This document shows positions 37,074 through 46,645 of a DNA stretch of 59,137 nucleotides, in pieces (the stretch's first letter is position 1; every line of letters starts with the position of its first letter). Position numbers and translations under genes: made by a program. This DNA comes from Flavobacteriales bacterium. Lineage in GTDB: Bacteria; Bacteroidota; Bacteroidia; Flavobacteriales_D; Sanyastnellaceae. The stretch lies in contig JAKVAX010000019.1 in assembly GCA_022447625.1 (NCBI GenBank), positions 1 through 59,137 of the forward strand, written 5' to 3'. The notes beneath the pieces are model-generated. The model did no database searches, was not told where the DNA came from, and saw only the letters and a program-made list of their open reading frames with translations.

Positions 37074-37238
37074 TCATAGCATCACGACTTCAACAACTTC
37101 AAAGTGTGCTTCTAGCTGCTTGAAATTATCGAGGTTGTAGGCTTCTTCTACCGGGCCTAAATCAATAATCGGTAGTGGTAGCGCCATGAGTAAACACGGG
37201 AATAGGCAGCGAATGAGGATGGTTGTTTTAGCGGTCAT
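37074..37238 (-). CDS. Possible small membrane or secreted peptide
   Basis: Starting at the ATG at 37238, 54 residues begin MTAKTTILIRCLFPCLLMALPLP, which looks like a signal or membrane helix. An acidic tail follows (DLGPVEEAYNLDNFKQLEAHFEVVEVVML). The frame is open to 37277. It is a weak candidate with no homologue recalled; it could be a chance frame. Confidence 0.35.
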   Translation of the reverse strand: MTAKTTILIRCLFPCLLMALPLPIIDLGPVEEAYNLDNFKQLEAHFEVVEVVML

Positions 37239-37311
37239 GCCTTGAAGACGGGAAAATGTTCGGGGTATTGTCCGCACTTATTCTTTCTTGCTAACTAGCG
37301 AGATCATGACC

Positions 37312-37713
37312 TTAAGATTCGCTTTCTGCGAAGAGGGGTTCAATCACTTCCTTTTTAAACGGTTTCGTGATGTATCCTTGTACTTCATCATAGCTCGCTG
37401 CGCGTTGCTTGTCTTCTGTGGAAATTGAAGACGTCACAATAAAAAGTTTGATAGTAGATAACCTTTTGAATCCCGGCAGCTTCGTCAGGCGATCTATTAA
37501 TTGCCAACCGTCCATCACGGGCATATTCAAATCAATAAGTATGCAATCCGGAATACCATGTCCTTGCATCTGGATTGTTGGCGCTATTGAATCAAAAGCC
37601 TGTTTTCCGTTAGAATATGATACGACCTCAATATCCTTGCTTATAGCAGACAGGGTCTTCTTCAAACCATAGATCGCGATCGGGTCGTCATCGACTACAC
37701 AGATCCTTTTCAT
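37312..37713 (-). CDS. Single-domain response regulator
   Basis: The 133-residue receiver domain has the acidic pair in VVDDDP, phosphoacceptor D61 (ILIDLNMPVMDGW), the Ser/Thr in IVTSSIS and K117 in YITKPFKK. There is no output domain. It probably relays signals by protein contact or acts in a phosphorelay. Its start overlaps the histidine kinase stop by 4 bp, so the kinase is its presumed partner. Confidence 0.92.
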   Translation of the reverse strand: MKRICVVDDDPIAIYGLKKTLSAISKDIEVVSYSNGKQAFDSIAPTIQMQGHGIPDCILIDLNMPVMDGWQLIDRLTKLPGFKRLSTIKLFIVTSSISTEDKQRAASYDEVQGYITKPFKKEVIEPLFAESES

Positions 37714-39587
37714 CCTTTCTGAAGTTTTATGTGGAATTTGCTTCCTGAACCTGGGGTTGATTCAACCCTGATCTCACCTCCCATCGCTTCAACTTGACCT
37801 TTCGTCATAAATAATCCGACTCCTTTCGAATTTTCTCTGTTTGTGAATCGCTTATAGAGCCCGAACATTTTAGTTCCATGGAGGTCTAGGTCGATGCCAA
37901 TTCCATTGTCTTCGATATGGATCTCTATGGTGTCTTTTTCTATCGTCGCAGTCACTTTTAAATGTAACTGTTCATTCAACTTTCGATACTTGATCGCATT
38001 CGTTAAAAGGTTTTGAATCACACTGTTCAAATAGCTCTTGTTTGCCAACACGACGAGATCCGAATCTATTTCTATTTGAATAATGCTTTGAACCCTCGTC
38101 AATTCGGCTTGCAATAAATCTCTATTTCGCTCTATTACAGGCTTAAGATTTAACGGCTCAACCACCAAGGACTCGTTGGACTGAATATCAACAATAGTGT
38201 TCAGGTCTTGAATGGTCTCTGACAGTGATTGACTCACTGCGGTTAGCATGTCTCTTTGTTCTGCGATTTCACCGCTGACAGTCTCTGAATTCATCACATC
38301 CATAATCATCTCGAAATTGCTCGAATGCGCGCGCAAATTGTGACTTACGATATGCGTGAAATTGAGTAATCTAAGGTTCTGTGATTTTAAGAGCGTTGAT
38401 GATTGTTCAAGTTTATGCTCTCGGTCTTTGAATGCTTGAATGTCTTGAAAAACGCCTCTTATTCCTATGACATCGTCATTAGCATTACGAACCACGGTTC
38501 CGATCGAATGAACCCAAACCGTCTTTCCATCAACTCTTACCAGTCTTGCTTCAAACTCAAACCCTGCTTTAGAAACAACCGCCTGTGTTATTGAATTAGA
38601 AACCATTGCTCGATCATCAGGATGATAAAAATTTATCCCTATTTCCAAGTTAGGAACGTAATCATCGGGTACACCGTGTATTTTCTTCACTTGATCTGAC
38701 CAATACAGCGTATCATTCTCGAAATTTACATACCAACCACCAACACCCGTCATGCGGCCCGCTTCTGAAAAAAGAAAGGCATTAAACTCTGCTTCTCGTC
38801 TCAGCTCCATATTTTCATGACATTCATTGAAGGTCAAAATCAAGACTTTTCTGGATTCTTCGGTAACCAACTTTCCTTTTACTTCATGCCACAAAAATCC
38901 TCCTGTACGCGTTTTAATCTTAACTACAGTAGTAAAGGGTGATGATTCGTCTTTGCACTTTTGAATTGAAGCGCTAATTCGCTCCTGACAATCACTTCCT
39001 ACGCGCAGGCGAATAAATTCTTCGAGTTTATTCGTTGTCTTTTGTTGCTCCGCCTTGAAGGATTGGAACAACGATCCGGTCATCCAATGTGAGTTTCTGT
39101 GTAGTTCCCATTCCCAAATTCCCAAATCAGACTCTTCTATCAACGATTCAAATCGCTCGACAGATTTCTCCGTTTCTTTTTGTAGTTCAACAGAATCACT
39201 GACATCGACATGGGTACCAATCATCCTCATCGGCGCCCCTTTCTTATCCCATGAAGTCACAAATCCAGTGCACTGAATAAAAACACACTTACCTGATTTA
39301 TGGTGATACCGAACCAGAAGATCATAAGGGTATTCTCCCTTTGTTTCAACATGTTTTGCGAAAGCATTAAATGCTCTGTCTAGGTCTTCTTCATAAATTA
39401 GTTTTTTCCACGTGTCTGGGTGATTATCCAGTTCGAAAGGTTCGTAACCTAGCATGGTTTTGAACCGAGGTGAGAGGTATTGAGTATTCGAGGCTATATT
39501 CCAATCCCAATAACCTGCTAGGTTCTTCTCTAATAGCTGATGGTACAGGTTATTTGATAGCGCCGAAGAGGATACTTCAGAGTTCAT
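37710..39587 (-). CDS. Multi-PAS sensor histidine kinase
   Basis: The 625-residue kinase has no membrane helix, so it is cytosolic. At least three PAS/PAC units cover about residues 10-385. They include WDWNIASNTQYLSPRFKTMLGYEP, then WEWELHRNS, then GGWYVNFENDTLYWSDQVKKIHG. The dimerisation helix carries the phosphoacceptor H416 in IVSHNLRAHSSNF (without the common Pro after the His box). HATPase motifs are NLLTNAIKYR, IEDNGIGIDL and GVGLFMTKGQVEAMGGEI. Input signal unknown. Confidence 0.92.
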   Translation of the reverse strand: MNSEVSSSALSNNLYHQLLEKNLAGYWDWNIASNTQYLSPRFKTMLGYEPFELDNHPDTWKKLIYEEDLDRAFNAFAKHVETKGEYPYDLLVRYHHKSGKCVFIQCTGFVTSWDKKGAPMRMIGTHVDVSDSVELQKETEKSVERFESLIEESDLGIWEWELHRNSHWMTGSLFQSFKAEQQKTTNKLEEFIRLRVGSDCQERISASIQKCKDESSPFTTVVKIKTRTGGFLWHEVKGKLVTEESRKVLILTFNECHENMELRREAEFNAFLFSEAGRMTGVGGWYVNFENDTLYWSDQVKKIHGVPDDYVPNLEIGINFYHPDDRAMVSNSITQAVVSKAGFEFEARLVRVDGKTVWVHSIGTVVRNANDDVIGIRGVFQDIQAFKDREHKLEQSSTLLKSQNLRLLNFTHIVSHNLRAHSSNFEMIMDVMNSETVSGEIAEQRDMLTAVSQSLSETIQDLNTIVDIQSNESLVVEPLNLKPVIERNRDLLQAELTRVQSIIQIEIDSDLVVLANKSYLNSVIQNLLTNAIKYRKLNEQLHLKVTATIEKDTIEIHIEDNGIGIDLDLHGTKMFGLYKRFTNRENSKGVGLFMTKGQVEAMGGEIRVESTPGSGSKFHIKLQKG

Positions 39588-39714
39588 TTCTATAGATTAG
39601 CGTTCTTTAGACGTGAAGTAAGGTAGGGCTCTTAGCCAATGAATTCCTAATCCCGTTTCCGTTTTCAGAATATTCTTACACGGGTTCACTCAGGGATAAC
39701 TGCATAAAGCCGAC

Positions 39715-40380
39715 CTACAAACGCCCCTTTTCCAAAATTTCCGAACGAAGTTTGTTTTCCAAGGTCGAAAAATCCTCCGGCAAGTAGGGTTTGTCAAACT
39801 TCGAGGCACTCAAGTGATATATCACGTCACATATTTCGTAGAGGGCAGAAAATATGTGAGATGAAACAACAACGGTCTTACCCCTATTCTTCCATCGAAG
39901 AATGAGTTCTTGTAAGACAACAGAACTCTCCAAGTCCAATCCATTAAAAGGTTCGTCTAAGATGAACACCTCGTTGTCTTGAAGTAAAATAGCATTCAAG
40001 GCGAGCTTCTTTCGCATTCCAGTAGAGTAGGCGGTGACGTACTTGTCTAATGGTAAGTCAAACAGGTTATTCCCTTCGATATCAACCTGCGGTATTCGTC
40101 TGGAACTGCAGAGTAGCTGGATGTATTCTCTTCCGGTAATTAAAGGCAAGGTGTAGGGCTCCGTTTGCAAATAGCCGAGACGTTGCTTGAGTTGTTTTGG
40201 CCCAGGTGTGACCTCTCCTTCATAACTCTCCAACCCACAAAGGCAGCGGAAAAGAGTAGACTTACCCGAGCCGTTTTTACCGACGATTCCATGCACCTCG
40301 CCCGAGCCAAATGTCACGTCAATTCCTTTGAGCACCTGTTCTGTTCCAAATGATTTTGATAGGTTATTGATTCGGATCAT
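39715..40380 (-). CDS. ABC transporter ATP-binding protein
   Basis: The 221-residue ATPase has Walker A GKNGSGKST, a Q-loop in GYLQTEPYTLP, signature YSTGMRKKLAL (S-T-G-M in place of S-G-G-Q), Walker B VFILDEPFNGLD and switch H in VVSSHIFSALYEI. It overlaps the permease gene by 17 bp, forming a two-gene exporter-like unit. The cargo is unknown. Confidence 0.92.
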   Translation of the reverse strand: MIRINNLSKSFGTEQVLKGIDVTFGSGEVHGIVGKNGSGKSTLFRCLCGLESYEGEVTPGPKQLKQRLGYLQTEPYTLPLITGREYIQLLCSSRRIPQVDIEGNNLFDLPLDKYVTAYSTGMRKKLALNAILLQDNEVFILDEPFNGLDLESSVVLQELILRWKNRGKTVVVSSHIFSALYEICDVIYHLSASKFDKPYLPEDFSTLENKLRSEILEKGRL

Positions 40381-41293
40381 GGAGGTATCGTTTTAGAGAT
40401 TTGCGAGCGTTGGCAGATAAGAAGGCCGCAGCCAATGGAATAAGTGGTGGAAACGACACACACAGTGCAATAATCACTGCATGAGGTAGGCTCATCGCAT
40501 TAGGGAAGGCAGCATATTTAGCCAAGACAACCAAAGCGATCAGCGATATTCCAACCGCACAAATAATTCCCAAAACCCACCAATTCTCTGGATAGATAAG
40601 GAGAAAAACCAAGGAAAAGGGAGCGATCAATAGGGCTGTATTCTTCAACATCAGCCCCAGCTTCCAATTCAAGAATGCCGACCAAGAGCGATTTGAATTC
40701 CAAACGAAAAAACCAGGTTCTGGCGTGGAATAGAAGGAAGCAATCGCCAACTGAATCGCAACAATACTGCTCACAGCCAAGTTTGGGTTATCCACCCCGA
40801 TTCCAATCGCGAGCAACCCACAAGCTATCATCAGTACCCACCATGTTCTTCGGAACCCTACCACAAATTCATAGGGTGATTTGCCGAATGGAGTTGGGAT
40901 CGAACGCACGTTTGCTTGTTGGAACGAAAAGAAAGAAGTGACACCGGTAACAGCAACAAACAGTAGGCAAAGCAACCATTCCGCGCTAGCGAGAAGAACG
41001 ATGAAAAATGGAAGCCCAACCAAACTATTCTCAATCAACCGAATGCGCCGCCGTTGGCGTTTCCCGAAGTGCAATTCAAGGAACTCCGTCCTTTGCGTCG
41101 ACATCAACAACGACTGAAAATAGACGCCGAACAAAACCATGAAAAGTCCGGCCCACTCTGTCTGAGCGTAGAGCACCATGGTCAAGGTAATAAAGGCCGC
41201 AACCGCCAACAAGGCACCCAATACCGGGTGCAATCCGACCTGGCGAATGGCACGCGTGGAGATCTTAAATAACAATGAGAAATAGACCTTCAT
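40364..41293 (-). CDS. ABC transporter membrane component (unassigned family)
   Basis: The 309-residue protein has seven or eight hydrophobic segments and no other motif. It lies directly before and overlaps the ATPase, which identifies it as the membrane partner. Its first segment (HPVLGALLAVAAFITLTMVLYAQT) resembles ABC-2 type proteins only loosely. It contains the 13-bp motif in the LLASAEWLL stretch. Confidence 0.72.
   Translation of the reverse strand: MKVYFSLLFKISTRAIRQVGLHPVLGALLAVAAFITLTMVLYAQTEWAGLFMVLFGVYFQSLLMSTQRTEFLELHFGKRQRRRIRLIENSLVGLPFFIVLLASAEWLLCLLFVAVTGVTSFFSFQQANVRSIPTPFGKSPYEFVVGFRRTWWVLMIACGLLAIGIGVDNPNLAVSSIVAIQLAIASFYSTPEPGFFVWNSNRSWSAFLNWKLGLMLKNTALLIAPFSLVFLLIYPENWWVLGIICAVGISLIALVVLAKYAAFPNAMSLPHAVIIALCVSFPPLIPLAAAFLSANARKSLKRYLHDPNQ
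40979..40991 (+). repeat. 13-bp motif, sense N=G
   Basis: TTCCGCGCTAGCG. The sense strand of the permease reads CGCTAGCGCGGAA and encodes A-S-A-E. Confidence 0.8.
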
Positions 41294-41457
41294 TGATTCA
41301 ATTATACATGAATTCAGCGCCCGAGGTTGAATTTGCTACTTCAATGGTCAAAGACTGCTTTGAACGAGGAAATAAAAGGGGAGAGCGGAAGGTAGAAGGA
41401 AGAACCTTATACCCACTAGATGCAAAGAACCCAAAGATTCCACAGTCCTAAATAATC

Positions 41458-41499
41458 CGTCAACCGTCCACCGTCCGCGGTCCACCTTATCAACGGTCA
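41458..41499. repeat. Heptad array at the 3' end of the DHS-like gene
   Basis: Six 7-bp units, CGTCAAC, CGTCCAC, CGTCCGC and GGTCCAC and then weaker ones, run up to and slightly over the stop codon of the DHS-like gene. Confidence 0.6.
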
Positions 41500-42458
41500 A
41501 GCAACCACGAGAACACCAGCGGTGCCACAATAGTAGCATCAGATTCAATGATGTACTTCGGAGTGTCAATGCCCAGCTTACCCCAAGTGATCTTTTCATT
41601 TGGAACCGCTCCAGAGTAGCTTCCATAACTCGTGGTGCTATCTGAAATCTGGCAGAAATACGCCCAAAGTGGCACTTCAAGACGACCCATGTCTTGATGC
41701 AACATGGGCACAACACAAATCGGGAAATCGCCCGCGATTCCACCTCCAATTTGGAAGAACCCAATGCCTTTGTCATCTGCTTCTTGCGTATACCATTCAG
41801 CCAACCACATCATGTACTCGATTCCAGACTTTGTGGTGCTTGGTTTCGTATCACCCATGAGGCAGTGCGCTGCGAAAATGTTCCCTAGCGTACTGTCTTC
41901 CCATCCTGGACAAATAATCGGCAGGTTCTTTTCTGCCGCGGCTACCATCCATGAATTCTTCGGGTCGATTTCGTAGTACTGTTCAAGTACTCCTGAGTTG
42001 AGTGCTTCGTAGAAGAATTCATGCGGGAACATGCGGCGGCCTTCGGCCTCAGCCTTCTTCCAAATGTCAACCATGTGGCCTTCTAGACGACGAAAAGCTT
42101 CGTCTTCTGGAATGCAGGTATCAGTGACGCGGTTCAGTCCGCGATCAAGTAATGCTTGTTCATCTTCTGCGGTCAAATCGCGATAGTGAGGAACACGCTG
42201 GTAATGGCTGTGTGCCACGAGGTTCATCACATCTTCTTCCAGATTTGCTCCGGTACAAGAGATGATATGCACCTTGTCTTGGCGGATCATTTCAGCCAAT
42301 GTTTTCCCTAGTTCCGCGGTACTCATGGCACCGGCGAGAGAGATTAACATCTTCCCACCTGCTTCCAGGTGACGCTCATATCCTTTGGCCGCATCTTTGA
42401 CAACGGCGGCGTTGAAATGGAGGTAATGCTCCTCAATAAAATCTCTGATCGCTCCCAT
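41490..42458 (-). CDS. Deoxyhypusine-synthase-like protein
   Basis: The 322-residue protein belongs to the deoxyhypusine synthase family. Eukaryotic and archaeal members transfer an aminobutyl group from spermidine to eIF5A/aIF5A. Bacteria lack eIF5A, and characterised bacterial relatives can act as homospermidine synthases. Seen are AGAMSTAELGKTLAEMI, CTGANLEEDVMNLV and the late GAVPNEKITWGKLG, which keeps the lysine that forms the imine intermediate. It follows speA and speB directly (3-bp gap after speB), so a polyamine product is the best reading. Which one is unknown. Confidence 0.9.
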   Translation of the reverse strand: MGAIRDFIEEHYLHFNAAVVKDAAKGYERHLEAGGKMLISLAGAMSTAELGKTLAEMIRQDKVHIISCTGANLEEDVMNLVAHSHYQRVPHYRDLTAEDEQALLDRGLNRVTDTCIPEDEAFRRLEGHMVDIWKKAEAEGRRMFPHEFFYEALNSGVLEQYYEIDPKNSWMVAAAEKNLPIICPGWEDSTLGNIFAAHCLMGDTKPSTTKSGIEYMMWLAEWYTQEADDKGIGFFQIGGGIAGDFPICVVPMLHQDMGRLEVPLWAYFCQISDSTTSYGSYSGAVPNEKITWGKLGIDTPKYIIESDATIVAPLVFSWLLDR

Positions 42459-42461
42459 AAC

Positions 42462-43322
42462 TCAGGAATTAAAACAATACGAAAGTATCTTGTAATACAG
42501 CTTTGCAGCTAGGAAATCTGATGGCTTGCTGTGTTCATTTGCAGCCAGTTCAACAATGTCGAATCCAACCACTTTGCCCGTCTTGCAAAGGGCCTTAAAC
42601 AAACGTAACACTTGGTACCATCCCAGACCTCCAGGTTCCGGTGTTCCGGTATGCGGAACGATCGATGGATCAAATCCATCGAGGTCAATGGTAATGTAAA
42701 CGTGGTCTGTGCACTTGGCTAACACTTCACTCATCCACTCAACATCTGGACGATGGTGGCAATCATGGGCCATCCAGGTTTTGGAAAGATCCATGTGCTC
42801 CTTCTCTGATACATCCATGCTGCGGATCCCTACTTGCAATAAGTTGGTGTTGTAACGTGCCCAGTACAAGGCACAGGCGTGATTGCATTCGCTGCCTTCG
42901 TAGGTACGACGTAAATCGGCATGTGCATCAATTTGGAGGACGGTGAGTCCTTTGTATTTCGCAGCATGTCCTTGGATTGATCCGATGGAGATTGAGTGTT
43001 CACCTCCGAACAGCGTGATCATTCGATGCGATGCGAGTGAAGCGTCTACCCTTCTTCGCACCTCATCGGTCATGGCTTCAGGAGAACGGTTCACGGTGAC
43101 GTCTGGAGCAAGCCAAATTCCGTGGCGATACACCTCACTGTCTGTCTCGATGTCGTAGAGCTCCATGTTTTCGGCAGCTTCTAAGAAGGCTTCCGGACCA
43201 TGATCAGCTCCTTTGCCCCAAGTAGACGTGCCGTCATAGGGTACACAGATCAATTCTACCGCTGCCGATTCCGCGCTAGCGAATTCAGCAGGAATACCAG
43301 CAAAAGTGCGCTCCTTATTCAT
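42462..43322 (-). CDS. speB: Agmatinase / arginase-family ureohydrolase
   Basis: The 286 residues keep the binuclear manganese motifs: FGGEHSISIGS, LQIDAHADLRRTYEG and ITIDLDGFDPSIVPHTGTPEPGG. In this operon it most likely hydrolyses agmatine to putrescine and urea. It overlaps speA by 8 bp and is followed 3 bp later by the DHS-like gene. A copy of the 13-bp motif lies near its N-terminus (EFASAES). Confidence 0.93.
   Translation of the reverse strand: MNKERTFAGIPAEFASAESAAVELICVPYDGTSTWGKGADHGPEAFLEAAENMELYDIETDSEVYRHGIWLAPDVTVNRSPEAMTDEVRRRVDASLASHRMITLFGGEHSISIGSIQGHAAKYKGLTVLQIDAHADLRRTYEGSECNHACALYWARYNTNLLQVGIRSMDVSEKEHMDLSKTWMAHDCHHRPDVEWMSEVLAKCTDHVYITIDLDGFDPSIVPHTGTPEPGGLGWYQVLRLFKALCKTGKVVGFDIVELAANEHSKPSDFLAAKLYYKILSYCFNS
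43269..43281 (+). repeat. 13-bp motif, sense N=G
   Basis: TTCCGCGCTAGCG. The speB sense strand reads CGCTAGCGCGGAA and encodes A-S-A-E. Confidence 0.8.
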
Positions 43323-44712
43323 AACCTAAGATCTTTAACATGTCTTTGCTTTCTTGCTCTTCACGAAAGACTTCAACCGTCAATTCACCCTTGTCATCAC
43401 GATCAATCAAGATGTGTTTTGGTCCGGGAATCAAGCAGTGATGGATTCCGCCATAACCGCCCAAGGTGTCTTGATAAGCGCCGGTGTTGAAAAAGGCGAT
43501 GTAGAGGTCTTCTTCTTTGGAATAGACCGGCAAATAAATGGCGTTGACGTGTTGTTCAGAATTGTAGTAGTCGTCGCTATCACAGGTCAAACCACCCAAG
43601 AACACGCGCTCATAAGGCTTCTCCCAGCAATTGACCGGAAGCATCATGAAACGCTTATTGATGGCCCAACTGTCGGGTAAAGTGGTCATGAACGAAGAGT
43701 CGATCATGTTCCATTTCTCACGATCATTCTGCTGTTTCTGATAGACTACCTTGTAGATCATTCCACCCGATTCACCCACCGTGAAAGAACCAAACTCAGT
43801 GTAGATATGCGGGAGTGGTACCCCTTCTTCATTACACACTTCTTTGATTCGTTCAATGATGGAATCGATCATTCCCGCATAGTCGTACTCGAACTTGAGT
43901 GAGTTCTTAATCGGGAAGCCACCACCGATATTCAGGGAGTCAAGCGAAGAACAAATCTTCTTCAGCTCACAATACACCTTAAGCGTTTTGGAGAGCTCGT
44001 TCCAGTAATACGCTGTGTCACGAATCCCCGTGTTCACGAAGAAGTGTAGCATTTTCAGCTTCATGTTGGCATTCGTTGACTCCATCTTGCGATAGAACGG
44101 AAGAATGCTCTTATAGCCGATGCCGAGGCGCGAGGTATAGAACTCAAACTTTGGCTCTTCTTCCGTGGCAATGCGAATGCCGACTTCCATCGGCTGATTC
44201 ATGTGCTTTTCGAAGAGCGCAAGCTCAAACTCATTATCGAGCACAGGAAGGATATTGGTCATCCCCTGTTGCACGAGTCCGTTGATCTTTTCAATGTACT
44301 CCTCTTCCTTAAAGCCGTTACAAATGATGCGGTTGTCGTTTTGGATCACTCCTTTTCGGTGCAGCGATGCTACCAAATCAAGGTCAAAAGGAGAAGAGGT
44401 TTCAATGTGTGCCCCCGCTTTCACCGCACTTTCAAGCACAAAACTGAAGTGCGAGCTTTTCGTCACATAGCTGTAGTGGTACTCTGCTTGATAGTTGTGT
44501 TTTTCCATCGCTTCGCGAAACCATCGTTTTGTACGCTCGATGTTGTCAGCGATTTTCGGGAGGTAGTTGAATTTAAGCGGCGTGCCATACTTCTTGGCCA
44601 GCGCCTGCAATGGAATATCATGAATACATAGGCCGCCATGCTCATCAAATGAGAACTCCTCTTGGGGCCAGTCGAAGGTTTGTTCAACCAGGTCGATGTA
44701 TCTTGTTTTCAT
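43315..44712 (-). CDS. speA: Biosynthetic arginine decarboxylase (fold III PLP enzyme)
   Basis: The 465-residue enzyme is of the alanine-racemase fold, shorter than the E. coli SpeA form and typical of Bacteroidota. PLP Lys K85 is in YSYVTKSSHFSF, and the Cys-Asp motif of the substrate site is in GGLTCDSDDYYN. Gly-rich phosphate binding is in LNIGGGFPI. The open frame extends to 44757, but MKTRYIDLVEQTFDWPQEEF is the family start. It decarboxylates arginine to agmatine, feeding SpeB next door. Confidence 0.93.
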   Translation of the reverse strand: MKTRYIDLVEQTFDWPQEEFSFDEHGGLCIHDIPLQALAKKYGTPLKFNYLPKIADNIERTKRWFREAMEKHNYQAEYHYSYVTKSSHFSFVLESAVKAGAHIETSSPFDLDLVASLHRKGVIQNDNRIICNGFKEEEYIEKINGLVQQGMTNILPVLDNEFELALFEKHMNQPMEVGIRIATEEEPKFEFYTSRLGIGYKSILPFYRKMESTNANMKLKMLHFFVNTGIRDTAYYWNELSKTLKVYCELKKICSSLDSLNIGGGFPIKNSLKFEYDYAGMIDSIIERIKEVCNEEGVPLPHIYTEFGSFTVGESGGMIYKVVYQKQQNDREKWNMIDSSFMTTLPDSWAINKRFMMLPVNCWEKPYERVFLGGLTCDSDDYYNSEQHVNAIYLPVYSKEEDLYIAFFNTGAYQDTLGGYGGIHHCLIPGPKHILIDRDDKGELTVEVFREEQESKDMLKILGYE

Positions 44713-45217
44713 GGGAAATAGTTGAGTCGAAAAAAGATGTTTACCAGGCACTTGCACATAGCAAGGATGGGTCCTACCGGATCGCCGACTCAGAGTCTAA
44801 TGGGCAAATAGCACCACACTGGCACAAACCACTCATGGAGTTTGGCCAGCAGAACAGAGGTCATATGGATGCTACGTGCTAACATTTCGTGGTACAATGT
44901 TAGAATAAAGATTCTTCAGTTTGACAGAAATGTTTGGTAAAACAAAGCAACGGCCCTCTCGGTCGCCTTTTTCATTGCATGCAACCAAGCGCCTTCCGTC
45001 TCCGTTTTTTAAATAGGAATCCAACTATAGGGTTCCCGCAGAAAACCACAAACTATCACTGTCTCTGCAAATGGATTCGCGTACAATGATGATCCAGAAG
45101 TTCAACGCGCTACGCTGTGCACTTACCCTTAATGCAATGATATATTCCTTCTTTCAACGTTCAACCACACTAGCCTCACGCTGCTGAGAGGAAATTTGTT
45201 CTTTTGCGAACGAAACG
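44713..45217. other. 505-bp divergent intergenic region
   Basis: It separates speA (minus) from the MBOAT gene (plus), so it must contain both promoters, though no clean TAnnTTTG element is found. Visible structures are an 8-bp inverted repeat CTAACATT/AATGTTAG at 44879-44903, a GGAATCC/GGGTTCC hairpin near 45018-45040, and a CGGCC/GGTCG stem followed by TTTTT near 44952-44975. None has a recognised match. A long untranslated leader is possible. Confidence 0.5.
44879..44903. promoter_or_regulatory. Inverted repeat, possible operator
   Basis: CTAACATT and AATGTTAG are perfect 8-bp arms around a 9-nt loop. Position between divergent genes suggests an operator or a hairpin in a leader. No T-run follows. 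Confidence 0.35.
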
Positions 45218-46645
45218 ATGCTGTTTAACTCGCCGGAATATCTGCTCTTCTTGCCCTTGGTCTTTGCCCTTTATTGGGCATTGAACAAGCGAAATTTGCG
45301 GTGGCAGAATGTGCTGCTTCTCGCAAGTAGCTACTTCTTCTACGGTTGGTGGGATTGGCGTTTCCTTTCCTTGATCGCTTTCAGTACCGGGGTTGATTAC
45401 TTCGCTGGTATCTACACTGAAAGGACCCAAGGAAGCGCGAAGAAATTCTGGCTTGGGCTCAGTTTGACGGTCAATTTGGGGATGCTCGGGCTCTTCAAAT
45501 ATTTCGATTTCTTTATTGATTCATTGCGTGAAGGTCTGGCTAGCGCCGGAATAGCTTGGGAAATGCAATCGTTGGAGTGGGTGCTTCCAGTAGGTATCTC
45601 ATTCTACACCTTTCAAACGCTTTCATACACTATTGATGTTTACCGAGGGAAGCTTAAGCCAACGCAAGATTTCATTGCTTTTGCTGCCTTTGTGAGCTTC
45701 TTCCCGCAGCTTGTTGCGGGTCCGATTGAACGCGCAACACACCTCATTCCTCAAATAACTACCCGCAGAAAGCTTAGCTATACACAGGCTCGGAACGGAC
45801 TGCGATTGATCCTCTGGGGGCTCTTCAAGAAGGTGGTCATTGCTGACACCTGTGCTCGCTATGTTGACCAGGCATTTCAGCTGTCTGAGCATCAGTCGGC
45901 AACTACATTGACCCTAGGAGCCGTGCTCTTTGCAGTTCAAATTTACGGTGACTTCTCACGCTAATCTGATATCGCCATTGGAACAAGTAAGCTCTTTGGA
46001 ATAGAGCTGATGTCGAATTTTCGCTTTCCTTATTTCTCGCGTAACATTGGTGAGTTTTGGCGACGTTGGCACATCTCCCTGTCAACGTGGTTCAGAGACT
46101 ATTTGTACATCCCCTTAGGTGGTTCTCGAGTCTCCAAAAGCAAAGCGATTCGGAATGTCTTTATCATCTTTCTAGTCTCCGGATTCTGGCATGGTGCGAA
46201 TTGGACTTTCATTGCCTGGGGAGGCATTCATGCGATGCTGTTCGTCCCTTCCTTTATCAGCGGTAACAACAGAAAACACCTCAGCAAAACCATCGCAGAA
46301 GGTCAACTATTCCCTTCGCTTCGAGAACTAGGAGCATTGCTTTACACATTCATTGTGGTCACCCTCGCATGGGTGTTTTTCCGGGCAGATAGCATTCAAG
46401 ACGCGCTTAACTACCTCAGTGGTATGATCACAGGCGAATGGAAAGCACCAGTGCGTTTTGCCACTTCCTCAACACTCTTAGTCCTCTTCCTTTTCGTGAT
46501 GGAATGGCTTGGACGAACCAACGAACGTGCACCCTTCCGTTTCATCTCAAGACGTTGGATGCGATGGGGCCTCTATTGCTTACTCGGTTGGCTCGTGTTG
46601 AAAGGCCTTTACAATCCGTCTAACTTTATTTACTTCCAGTTCTGA
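45218..46645 (+). pseudogene. AlgI-like MBOAT O-acyltransferase with an in-frame TAA
   Basis: MBOAT proteins transfer acyl groups to exopolysaccharide or cell-wall sugars across the membrane. The first frame (248 residues) has the AlgI start (MLFNSPEYLLFLPLVFALYW, NLRWQNVLLLASSYFFYGWWDWRF) and ends VQIYGDFSR followed by TAA at 45962. The same frame then continues SDIAIGTSKLFGIELMSNFRFPYFSRNIGEFWRRWHISLSTW to the normal end, with catalytic H325 in FWHGANWTFIAWGG. The family has DFSGYSDIAIG here, so Gly-Tyr became Arg-stop. A separate second protein could start at 46010, but it would lack half the membrane fold. Confidence 0.85.

Noticed and set aside
44952-44975. Rho-independent terminator in the speA-MBOAT spacer
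   Set aside because: The CGGCC/GGTCG stem has only 5 bp with a wobble pair, and no gene ends upstream on that strand; kept only as a remark in the spacer entry.
45962-45964. Reassignment of TAA to Tyr
   Set aside because: TAA is the normal stop of many intact genes here (for example glyS and purS), and no other TAA interrupts a conserved gene in a way that favours Tyr.
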